NCBI GenBank assembly: GCA_030642565.1
Contig: DAOWNM010000031.1
Coordinates: 1-13,395 of the forward strand
Direction: 5' to 3'
Source: Bacteroidota bacterium
Lineage (GTDB): Bacteria; Bacteroidota; Bacteroidia; Bacteroidales; GCA-2748055
Length of the DNA stretch: 13,395 bases
Positions within the stretch are counted from its first letter, which is position 1; every line of letters begins with the position of its first letter. The position numbers and the translations under genes are program-made. Shown here in pieces: positions 1-7,071 of this stretch. A model generated the notes under the pieces. That model worked only from the letters and a program-made list of their open reading frames with translations, did no database searches and had not been told where the DNA came from.

Positions 1-527
1 GTAAGAAGCTTAAGGAATCCCTTTCTGTTTACGGAAGGGAGGACGTCAAAGGACCAAAGCACATCATTGGTATAGATCTGTTGGTTTCCACTATTATATG
101 AATCATGTGTTCTTGCCGAAATGGTATAGTCAAATCCCTCTTCAAGAACGATCTTATATCCTTCGATCCATTTCCTGAAATTGCGAGGAACGTGAGACGT
201 ACTGAAACTGTTTTCAAACGAATAACCCAAAATTGGTGCAGCATGATCATCTCCCGAGACAATGATGAATCCATCAGAATCATTGATATCGAAAAGATAT
301 ATGAGATTTTCCTGACCAGTGGTTCTCTTTTTTACACTCCTGTTGAAGGATTTTGTTGTGGAATACTGAACATAGGATAGATTGAAGTTGGTTGATCCCT
401 TTAACCGGGAGGTATGGTTCAGAAGGAGGAAATTCTTCGCTGCGGTTTTGACCTTGTCAACCGGGACTTCTTTCCCAAATATCGAAACTGAGATTATCAA
501 TAATACGAGGACGATATACGTTTTCAT
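1..527 (-). CDS. Secreted protein with streptopain-type (Spi) prodomain, C-terminus outside window
   Basis: This is the first 175 codons of a gene that reads leftward and runs off the window edge without a stop. Residues 1-18 form a signal peptide (MKTYIVLVLLIISVSIFG). The segment at about residues 86-102 (GFIIVSGDDHAAPILGYS) is the hallmark of the N-terminal inhibitory prodomain of streptopain-like C10 cysteine peptidases, which are common exported proteins in Bacteroidota. The early V..VK.AAKNFL helix at residues 23-34 also fits. The family prodomain keeps the secreted protease inactive until it is cleaved. The C10 catalytic start (a WNQ/PYN-like segment and the catalytic Cys) is not visible by residue 175, so the catalytic domain must lie further left, or the prodomain is attached to something else. 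The ATG at 527 is preferred because it gives a perfect signal peptide; no Shine-Dalgarno sequence is seen. The domain call is fairly sure, the enzyme class is inferred. Confidence 0.72.
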   Translation of the reverse strand, partial: MKTYIVLVLLIISVSIFGKEVPVDKVKTAAKNFLLLNHTSRLKGSTNFNLSYVQYSTTKSFNRSVKKRTTGQENLIYLFDINDSDGFIIVSGDDHAAPILGYSFENSFSTSHVPRNFRKWIEGYKIVLEEGFDYTISARTHDSYNSGNQQIYTNDVLWSFDVLPSVNRKGFLKLL

Positions 528-654
528 GATTATTGGAGTTTCAGGTAAAGCAAAGAGTCCTTAATATACTGATATTTATTGTCTCAAGAACATTTATCCA
601 AATCAGGACCATGTACATTGTCCCCAGAAAAATCGCTTCTTGTCTCACAGGATC
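528..654. other. Gene-free spacer upstream of the Spi-prodomain gene
   Basis: No convincing coding sequence is seen on either strand. Short open frames here have no recognisable start, domain or codon pattern. The minus strand should hold the promoter of the prodomain gene, but I found no full match to the Bacteroidota -7 element TAnnTTTG; the nearest is ACTCTTTG around 552-559. Together with the FISUMP remnant this makes about 350 bases without an intact gene. Confidence 0.5.
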
Positions 655-900
655 CATTGGAATAATACTGGTAGACACGGAATTCTTGGGAGGATCTTTT
701 AGCACAGCGACCACCTGCCCGGGGGGTACCGGCATGGTTCAGGGGAATTCCGGGAGCTGACTGTCACGGCCCGTTTCCGGACCTCTACCTCCAACGGCTA
801 TGGTTATGTCTGGTACCGCGGACTTGATTACGACACAGCTTCGGTATACAGGGATTTTTCAGGAGTCTGCCACGGTCACTCTGTCCGTTGCGTGAAAAAT
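655..900 (+). pseudogene. Decayed C-terminal fragment of a FISUMP (Fib_succ_major) domain
   Basis: Plus-strand reading gives HWNNTG (655-672), then an in-frame TAG at 700-702, then LPGGYR (715-732), GYVWYRGLDYDTASVYRD (802-855) and GHSVRCVKN (874-900). This order is that of the C-terminal half of the Fibrobacter succinogenes major paralogous domain: HWNxxNTG, LPGGYR, a W-S-S-S/T block, AWYRxLxY, VYR, GFSVRCV+D. Such domains occur on secreted lipoproteins of Bacteroidota and Fibrobacteres, often in many copies per genome. Signs of decay: no start codon or N-terminal half, a stop inside the domain, spacing between HWNNTG and LPGGYR that does not align, RTST where WSST is expected, and no stop after VRCVKN (the frame runs on to a TAG at 934-936). 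The final codons lie antisense to the end of the neighbouring minus-strand gene. Domain identity is from motif memory only. What the domain does is not known in general. Confidence 0.66.
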
Positions 901-1268
901 TTCAGCCCCAGCGATATAAGGATGGAAACCAGGTAGATGATGATTCCGTAAATGGTGGTCCAGCAGGTTATTTTGATTCCTTTTGCCAGTATGGCAGAAG
1001 CAAGCTGGCTGTCTTTATTGGCGAGGTAATCGAATAATTCCACAAGTCCCAGTATCTGACCAAGAGTTCCGGACACCAGCGTAGGGAGAGCGACAGATTT
1101 GATATATCCTATCAGGTTCTTTATTTTGTCTGCATTGGTTGTTGTAGATTTGAATGCCAGTGTACCAGCTATTACTGATAGGGAGAGAATAACCAGGAAT
1201 AGTAGTGATAATGTTCCCATGAACCACAAATTTCCTTCAACGAAGAAGCGTATTACGAAGTGTATCAT
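876..1268 (-). CDS. Small MotA/TolQ/ExbB-like three-helix membrane protein
   Basis: The 130-residue product has three hydrophobic helices: residues about 15-38, about 55-82 (SVALPTLVSGTLGQILGLVE) and about 93-122 (AKGIKITCWTTIYGIIIYLV). The second and third resemble the core of the MotA/TolQ/ExbB proton-channel family: a glycine-rich GTLGQ.LGL..LF segment, then a helix opening with Thr/Gly. Short proteins of this type without the usual large cytoplasmic loop occur in Bacteroidota. ExbB and TolQ normally work with an ExbD or TolR partner to use the proton gradient; no partner gene is visible here, so a channel role is uncertain. The gene is divergent from the LytTR gene across about 150 bases, suggesting a shared control region. 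Its last nine codons lie antisense to the FISUMP remnant, so the C-terminal tail may be altered. The start ATG at 1268 is the only sensible one before the first helix. Confidence 0.68.
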   Translation of the reverse strand: MIHFVIRFFVEGNLWFMGTLSLLFLVILSLSVIAGTLAFKSTTTNADKIKNLIGYIKSVALPTLVSGTLGQILGLVELFDYLANKDSQLASAILAKGIKITCWTTIYGIIIYLVSILISLGLKFFTQRTE

Positions 1269-1419
1269 AATTTCAGGTTTTAGTGAGTAAACAATTACAG
1301 TTCAAAATTAGATTCATGGTCCTTTGAAGTCAATGTGAAATGCAATTGAAAACCTGTAATTCATCACCAATTTATGGGTAGTTTCTGAAAAATCGCCAAA
1401 TTGAGGCTAAAATCTTTTG
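1269..1419. promoter_or_regulatory. Divergent intergenic region between ExbB-like and LytTR genes
   Basis: These 151 AT-rich bases separate two genes that read away from each other, so both promoters should lie here. I found no exact TAnnTTTG element in the right place on either strand; ATCTTTTG just before the LytTR start is close but too near the start codon. No clear inverted or direct repeat typical of a LytTR binding site could be assigned by eye. The call is positional. Confidence 0.4.
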
Positions 1420-2178
1420 ATGCGCAGGTTATACCACACTATATTCTGGATCGCTACATTTGTTATTCTCACCCTCACTTTCGGGCGTTCATATGGTGGT
1501 CTGGCCCAGTCCTTCTATTTCGTTGCGTTTCTTTTTCCGGTCATTGTGGGTACATCCTACCTGGTCACCTCCTTCCTGGTGCCCCGATTCCTGCTCAAGA
1601 GAGTGTATTTCAAGTTCGTTCTTTATTTTATCTATACACTGGTTTTTTCGGTATACCTGGAGATGCTGGTGATGACATTATCGCTTGTTCTTTTTGCCAA
1701 CTTTCAATACAACGAACTGAATCCAAAGACAACCGATATTGTTTTTCTTACTGTTGTGCTCTACTTTTTTGTTTTTCTCAATACAATCATATTCCTGATA
1801 CAGGAGCACTTCAGGGGAGAGGAGAAACAGCGGGAGCTGGAGAGAGAAAAGGAGAAACTCACAAAGGGGTATCTGGTTGTAAGGTCGGAGAGAAAAAACA
1901 GCAATGTCCGGTATGACAGTATTGAGTATGTGGAGAGCCTTGGCAATTATGTGAGGATCATCACCTCTTCAGGCGAACCGATTCTGACAAAAGAGAAGAT
2001 CAGCACCCTGAAGGAGAAACTTCCCGACAGCTTTCTTCGAATTCACCGCTCCATTATTGTAAACAGGGATAAGATACAATCGTTCAACAGAGAGTTGATC
2101 GCTGTGAATGAAATGGAGTTACCCCTGAGCCGAAAGTACAAGGAAGAGGTGATCGACAGGTTAGCCAAGGGTGACTAG
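1420..2178 (+). CDS. Membrane-anchored LytTR-domain transcription regulator
   Basis: The 252-residue protein has four predicted transmembrane helices (about residues 7-21, 30-54, 64-92 and 107-128), a charged coiled-coil linker (about 130-150, EKQRELEREKEKL), and a C-terminal LytTR DNA-binding domain (about 150-250). The domain shows the usual SIEYVESLGNYVRI strand and the FLRIHRSIIVN segment, with His209-Arg210-Ser211. LytTR proteins bind short direct repeats near promoters. This version carries a membrane sensor in place of a receiver domain, so the signal is probably sensed in the membrane; no histidine kinase is adjacent. ATG at 1420 is chosen over a TTG at 1417 immediately before it. The divergent ExbB-like gene and the downstream tamB are candidate targets by position only. 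Family assignment is firm, the regulon unknown. Confidence 0.86.
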   Translation: MRRLYHTIFWIATFVILTLTFGRSYGGLAQSFYFVAFLFPVIVGTSYLVTSFLVPRFLLKRVYFKFVLYFIYTLVFSVYLEMLVMTLSLVLFANFQYNELNPKTTDIVFLTVVLYFFVFLNTIIFLIQEHFRGEEKQRELEREKEKLTKGYLVVRSERKNSNVRYDSIEYVESLGNYVRIITSSGEPILTKEKISTLKEKLPDSFLRIHRSIIVNRDKIQSFNRELIAVNEMELPLSRKYKEEVIDRLAKGD

Positions 2179-2277
2179 CCCGGCATTTAGAGTGTAAAAT
2201 CTTGACATTTTTTAATTCTCCCTGAAAAGGGAATCTAACAATAGATTATCTTAACAGACAGAATCAATATCTGATTA

Positions 2278-5200
2278 ATGAGGTTGCGAAAACTGAGAAG
2301 GTTCTGTCTGATTTTCCTGATGGCCATATCGGGGGTGTTAATTCTTGTGTTTGCTTTTATCAACCTCCCATTCTCTCAGCGTTTTGCCACCAGACAGGTG
2401 AACCAGATTCTCAACCAGGTAGATGTTCCGATTCATATCGATGCCATCAGGAAGATCCTGCCGGGATCAGTGAATGTTCAGGGAGTGGTCATAGCGGACC
2501 ATCAAGGAGATACCATCATTTATACTGGTGAGCTTCAGGCAGATATTCGTCTGGTTGCATTGCTTCGGAGTAAAGTGGTGCTTCGGGATATGGAACTGGA
2601 AACGGCGCTTGTTTATTTAGCCAGGAAGAGCAGTGCGGAGAAACTTAATATTGCAGCGGCCTTTCAATCAGGGAAGAGAGAGGATGTTGCCCCGTCAGAA
2701 AATGAACCGGCCAGTTGGGAAATATCCATCAAAAAGGGAGAGCTCTCGCATATCAGATTCCGGATGACCGACTCCATTGCGGGAATCCATATTTACCAGG
2801 ATGTTTCAGAAATTGATATAAGGGGTTTCCGTATCTCACTGTTTGAAAGAGATATTTTTTGCAAAACTCTGGATTTGAACAGTGCTGATGGATCTGTAAA
2901 TCTCACTCCCCGCCTGATGCCAATAAAGGAGATAACCGGCTCCCCATGGAATTTGGGACTACTTAACTTATTGCTGAATGATATAAACTTCACCTTTCAT
3001 CAGCCTTCCAATGGTCTGAAGCTGGAGACAAAAGTGGGCGAAGGGAGCATCCGGGCCAATAAACTGGAGCTGTTATCAAAGACCGTGGATCTAAGGAAGA
3101 TCTCTTTAAAAGATGCGATAGTCGCCATACATTCCGGTAATCGCTCTAAAAAGTCAAAGGATCATTCAGTTGATATGGATAGACAGTTGAACTGGAACTT
3201 TTTGTCAGAATCCATTGAAGTTGAAAATGCATCTGCACTGCTGGGAACAGAACCCGGGACAATCTATTCAGGAATTGACCTGAATATCAAAGATTTCAGG
3301 CTCGACGATGATCGGGCCGGGATGAAGGTGAGGAAGATGAATCTTGAAATGAGTAACGGTTTTTCCCTGAAGAATGTGAAGGGTGAACTTGATTCTGACA
3401 GTGATCAGACAAAGCTCCATATGAAGATAGAGACAGGGAACAGCCATATTGGACTGGAGGGCTATGCAGAAGAGAGACTCCTTGATATCATAAAAAGACC
3501 GGGAGAGATTGAAAAAGCCACAATGAAGATCGAGCAGACCCAGGTCTCGTTAAGTGATTTATCATGTTTTATTACAGAGATGGAGGAGTCCACGCTATAT
3601 GCCGTCCTTTCATCATCACCCATTGATATGGAGGGCAACCTGACTATGGATGAATCGGTGTTCAGTTTTGCGGAAGTATCGGTTTCACAGAAGAGTAATT
3701 TCAATATGGCACTGGAAGGAGTCATTGAAAATCCATTCCGGTTTTCGGAAGCAACGGGGGAGCTGGACCTGAAAATATCTGGTATTGAGCAGGCATGGAT
3801 GGAGAGGCTGGCTACCGGTTTTGGGATAGAGGACTCGCTTCCTGATCTTTCAGACTTGCAAATTCAGGGCCACATCTCAGATTCGCTCAAAGCGCCGGAT
3901 ATCCATATAGCGTTGACAAACAATTCAGGAGGAGTAGATATTGCAGGATCGATCGATCTCAACAGGGAAATTTTTAAGCTGGGTTGTTCCTTTCACAGCG
4001 TTGACCTGGGTAATCTTCTGTTGATCTCAGAGATGGGTTCCTTTACCGGCGCGGGCGAGATAAAGGGTGCCGGCTTCCCGGGGAAAAACCTGAATGCAAG
4101 TTTTTACCTGCAGATTGACACCCTCGGTTTCAATGATTATAACTACAGTCAGATACTTCTGGCAGGAACGCTTGAGCCAGGGGAGTATGAACTTAATATG
4201 GTGGCAAAAGATTCATCCCTGAAGGGAGATCTGAATGTTGTGTTGAACCTTGCTGATTCGGCAATTGGAGTGAATGCTTCAGGTGTTATTCAGGCACAAC
4301 TCAACAATCTTCACCTTTATGATGATACACTGGAGGTTGAAACCACCATAGAGGGGCATCTTACTTTAAAGGGGAATAAACTGGGATCGGACATAAGCGC
4401 AAGTGAGATGACATTTACCACCCCTCAGGAAACTGCAGTGATCCACCGGCTGAATGCAAACTTCAGAACAGACTCTATCAAGACACTGCTTTATGCGGAG
4501 GCTGATTTTTTCAATGTAGATATGCTGCTATTGAAGCCGTTGAATGAGCTCGACTCACTTGGGAAGGGGTATAAAAATTATTTTGCATCCTTCCGGGATC
4601 CCTCTTATATTACTGCAGCAGACCGGGTATCTGCTCTTCCTGAGATCAGTGCAACGGGTCAGATATCACATCACAAAGTCCTCGGGATATTTATGAAGGA
4701 TACCGGACTTCATTTCACCAATCTTGATATTTCAATCATACACCCGTCTGACGAAAACAGGTTGAATATAAACATCAAAGGAGATGAGATTACATATAAG
4801 ATGGCCAAAACGGGGAGCCTCAATGCAGCGATTACAGACTCGGCCGGAATGATCATTTTTGAGCTCATTGCTGATAAAACCTCCCTCTTTTCAGGGCCTG
4901 AAAACAGGTTACAGTTAACGGGCAATTTTACCAACCGGAGCACACTGGCCACGCTCTCTGTTGATGATTCCCTGAATCATAGTGTCTACTATTTAGAGGT
5001 AGCCGGCAGGGTGGATAGCAATCAGATTGTTCTGGAGATTCCGGCACAGCAGTTCACGCTAAACCGGGAGCAGTGGCATATGGAGAGATCAGATCTGCTC
5101 ACCATCGATCTGAATACCAAAGCAGTTTTTACCGCATTACGAATGAACAGAGACTCCTCTTTTATTCATATGAACACACTGAATCAGGATCCATTCATCT

Positions 5201-7071
5201 CATACAAATGTGATTTGAAACAGGTTGAACTTGGATCTCTTTTAAGTAGTGACCTGTTTCCGGGCAGGCCCGATGGTACTATTACCGGATCCATTGACTT
5301 CAGTACAAACAGGGATATTGAGAAGAGAATTGTTGCCGGACTGCAAATAGGCGATATAAGGTATTCCGGACAGGATATCAGCGATATCCAGCTGGATGGT
5401 TCACTCTCAATGGGACAATCTGACGACTATTCCATTGATTTGCTTGCGCGGATGGACTCTTCCAATGTTGAATTGAAAGGTGAGAAAATTAAAAGTGGAG
5501 ACCGTAATATCAATGCTGAGTTTTCCCATTTCCCTTTTATCACCATTCAACCTTTCACCAGGGAGTATCTGTCGGATCTGGGAGGTTTCATATCAGGAAA
5601 ACTCAATGTCTCATCTCATACTGGTAGTGAACAGTACAATGGTGAATTGATGTTCGAGGATGCCCGGCTGAAGGTCAATCTGTTGAATAGTGCATTCAGA
5701 ATACCTCCTCAGCGCATAGTGTTAGCTGATGAAAGGATGGTGTTTAACAATTTCACGGTACTGGATACGCTGAATAGAGAGCTAAATGTTGATGGATATA
5801 TTGAATTGGGGAGGGATAAACCGATCAGTGCAGACCTGAACATATCTTCCTCAAAACTTCAGGTGATGAGTAGGGACGAGAAGAGCAAGGCGCCCTTTAC
5901 AGGGAATGTTTTTGTCGATTCACGGTTTTCTGTAAAAGGTCCGCTTACCAAACCGAAGGTTGAGGGAAGAATACTCCTGTCTGAGGGTACTGAGATCTTT
6001 TATCAGCATATGGAAGATCTCAGGCATTCAGAGAGTGAGAAAATAGTAAGTTTTGTCCACACTGCTGCCACTGAGGAGATCAGGCCGCCCATGCTGAGCA
6101 CGCAGAGCAAATTCATGAACTCAACTATTGAAACGATTGTTGAGATAGATCCAACCACCAGGATCAACTTCACTTTAACCAAACGGATGTTCAATATTGA
6201 TCTGGATGTTAAAGGGGGTGGACAGGTACAGTATAATATGCTGGAAAATGAGCAGGTCACGCTATTGGGCAGATATGAGATTGGTGATGGGGCAGCTCTC
6301 CTTAAGCTGACAGGTTGGCCCAATAAGTCTTTTCGTATAGCAGAGGGTGGCTACATTCGATGGGATGGGATGGTTGAAAATCCTGAATTGAGATTTGAAG
6401 CGGAGAACAGGGTGTCTAGTTCTTACATCAATCCGGTTGATGGTAAGAGGAGGGAAATTGAGTTTAACGTTATCCTTCAGATCTCAGGCTATCTTTCAGA
6501 CATGAATGTACTGTTTACCATCCGTACCCCGGATCAGTATGTGATGAGCGTTATAAACACCATGAGTCCGGAAGAACAGATGCAGCAGGCTATTTCGGTG
6601 CTACTGTTCGAAACCATCGATTTGCCCGGGGTCTCTTCGTCAACTGACTACATGACACAGCAGGTAAACCAGATACTGGCTTCACAACTGAATCGGCTCA
6701 CTAAAAGCGCCATTAAGGGAGTCGATATCTCTTTTGAACTTGACTCTTACAATCAGTCCCCACAGGAGGGGGGCGAGCCAACAACCAGCCTCTCTTATGA
6801 GGTTAGAAAATCACTTCTAAACAACAGGGCCCAGATTGAATTTTCGGGACGCCTGAATGATGTAAATCAGTCGCCAGGGGCCTCTGACCACTCTTTGAAC
6901 AATGTCTCTTTTGAATACAGACTTGATTCTGCAGCTACGAAATACCTGAAGGTTTATAATGAGCATACCTACGACGATGTATTTGAAGGGGAGGTGATTA
7001 AAACCGGTATTGGCTTTACATACAGAAAACGGTACAGGTCATTAAGCGATATCTGGAGACGGAAGAGATGA
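2278..7071 (+). CDS. tamB: TamB-like translocation and assembly module inner-membrane protein
   Basis: This 1597-residue protein has one N-terminal anchor (residues about 9-29) followed by a very long stretch of alternating polar and hydrophobic residues, as expected for the repeated beta-strands of the AsmA/TamB group. Residues about 35-130 resemble the conserved N-terminal part. About 1150-1590 fit the C-terminal TamB domain (DUF490): GGYIRWDGMVENPELRFEA near residue 1353, then ISGYLSDMNVLFTI and SPEEQMQQAISVLL. TamB-like proteins span the periplasm as a groove between the membranes; in Proteobacteria TamB works with TamA on barrel-protein insertion, and the wider AsmA-like group is linked to phospholipid transport. 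The length is normal for Bacteroidota homologues. The stop overlaps the start of the TamA-like gene by four bases (ATGA), so the two products are surely made together. The ATG at 2278 leads straight into a basic stretch and anchor; no Shine-Dalgarno sequence is seen. Confidence 0.88.
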   Translation: MRLRKLRRFCLIFLMAISGVLILVFAFINLPFSQRFATRQVNQILNQVDVPIHIDAIRKILPGSVNVQGVVIADHQGDTIIYTGELQADIRLVALLRSKVVLRDMELETALVYLARKSSAEKLNIAAAFQSGKREDVAPSENEPASWEISIKKGELSHIRFRMTDSIAGIHIYQDVSEIDIRGFRISLFERDIFCKTLDLNSADGSVNLTPRLMPIKEITGSPWNLGLLNLLLNDINFTFHQPSNGLKLETKVGEGSIRANKLELLSKTVDLRKISLKDAIVAIHSGNRSKKSKDHSVDMDRQLNWNFLSESIEVENASALLGTEPGTIYSGIDLNIKDFRLDDDRAGMKVRKMNLEMSNGFSLKNVKGELDSDSDQTKLHMKIETGNSHIGLEGYAEERLLDIIKRPGEIEKATMKIEQTQVSLSDLSCFITEMEESTLYAVLSSSPIDMEGNLTMDESVFSFAEVSVSQKSNFNMALEGVIENPFRFSEATGELDLKISGIEQAWMERLATGFGIEDSLPDLSDLQIQGHISDSLKAPDIHIALTNNSGGVDIAGSIDLNREIFKLGCSFHSVDLGNLLLISEMGSFTGAGEIKGAGFPGKNLNASFYLQIDTLGFNDYNYSQILLAGTLEPGEYELNMVAKDSSLKGDLNVVLNLADSAIGVNASGVIQAQLNNLHLYDDTLEVETTIEGHLTLKGNKLGSDISASEMTFTTPQETAVIHRLNANFRTDSIKTLLYAEADFFNVDMLLLKPLNELDSLGKGYKNYFASFRDPSYITAADRVSALPEISATGQISHHKVLGIFMKDTGLHFTNLDISIIHPSDENRLNINIKGDEITYKMAKTGSLNAAITDSAGMIIFELIADKTSLFSGPENRLQLTGNFTNRSTLATLSVDDSLNHSVYYLEVAGRVDSNQIVLEIPAQQFTLNREQWHMERSDLLTIDLNTKAVFTALRMNRDSSFIHMNTLNQDPFISYKCDLKQVELGSLLSSDLFPGRPDGTITGSIDFSTNRDIEKRIVAGLQIGDIRYSGQDISDIQLDGSLSMGQSDDYSIDLLARMDSSNVELKGEKIKSGDRNINAEFSHFPFITIQPFTREYLSDLGGFISGKLNVSSHTGSEQYNGELMFEDARLKVNLLNSAFRIPPQRIVLADERMVFNNFTVLDTLNRELNVDGYIELGRDKPISADLNISSSKLQVMSRDEKSKAPFTGNVFVDSRFSVKGPLTKPKVEGRILLSEGTEIFYQHMEDLRHSESEKIVSFVHTAATEEIRPPMLSTQSKFMNSTIETIVEIDPTTRINFTLTKRMFNIDLDVKGGGQVQYNMLENEQVTLLGRYEIGDGAALLKLTGWPNKSFRIAEGGYIRWDGMVENPELRFEAENRVSSSYINPVDGKRREIEFNVILQISGYLSDMNVLFTIRTPDQYVMSVINTMSPEEQMQQAISVLLFETIDLPGVSSSTDYMTQQVNQILASQLNRLTKSAIKGVDISFELDSYNQSPQEGGEPTTSLSYEVRKSLLNNRAQIEFSGRLNDVNQSPGASDHSLNNVSFEYRLDSAATKYLKVYNEHTYDDVFEGEVIKTGIGFTYRKRYRSLSDIWRRKR

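Noticed and set aside
541..735. A 64-codon minus-strand open frame upstream of the prodomain gene.
   Set aside because: No domain, no signal and antisense to the FISUMP relic, which explains the bases better.
717..750. A cluster of restriction sites (CCCGGG, GGTACC, GAATTC) resembling a cloning polylinker.
   Set aside because: The same bases read as the LPGGYR block of the FISUMP domain, so they are natural coding remnants and not vector sequence.
1401..1916. A 171-codon plus-strand open frame overlapping the LytTR gene.
   Set aside because: It is a shifted frame of the LytTR protein gene, Cys- and Ser-rich with no domain, whereas the other frame gives helices and a DNA-binding domain.
2202..2207. 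TTGACA, like a sigma-70 -35 box, upstream of tamB.
   Set aside because: No matching -10 element at the right distance, and Bacteroidota promoters use a different consensus.
2219..2232. A small hairpin TCCCT-GAAA-AGGGA between the LytTR gene and tamB, considered as a terminator.
   Set aside because: The stem has only five pairs and no T-run follows; it may be chance or a weak leader structure.
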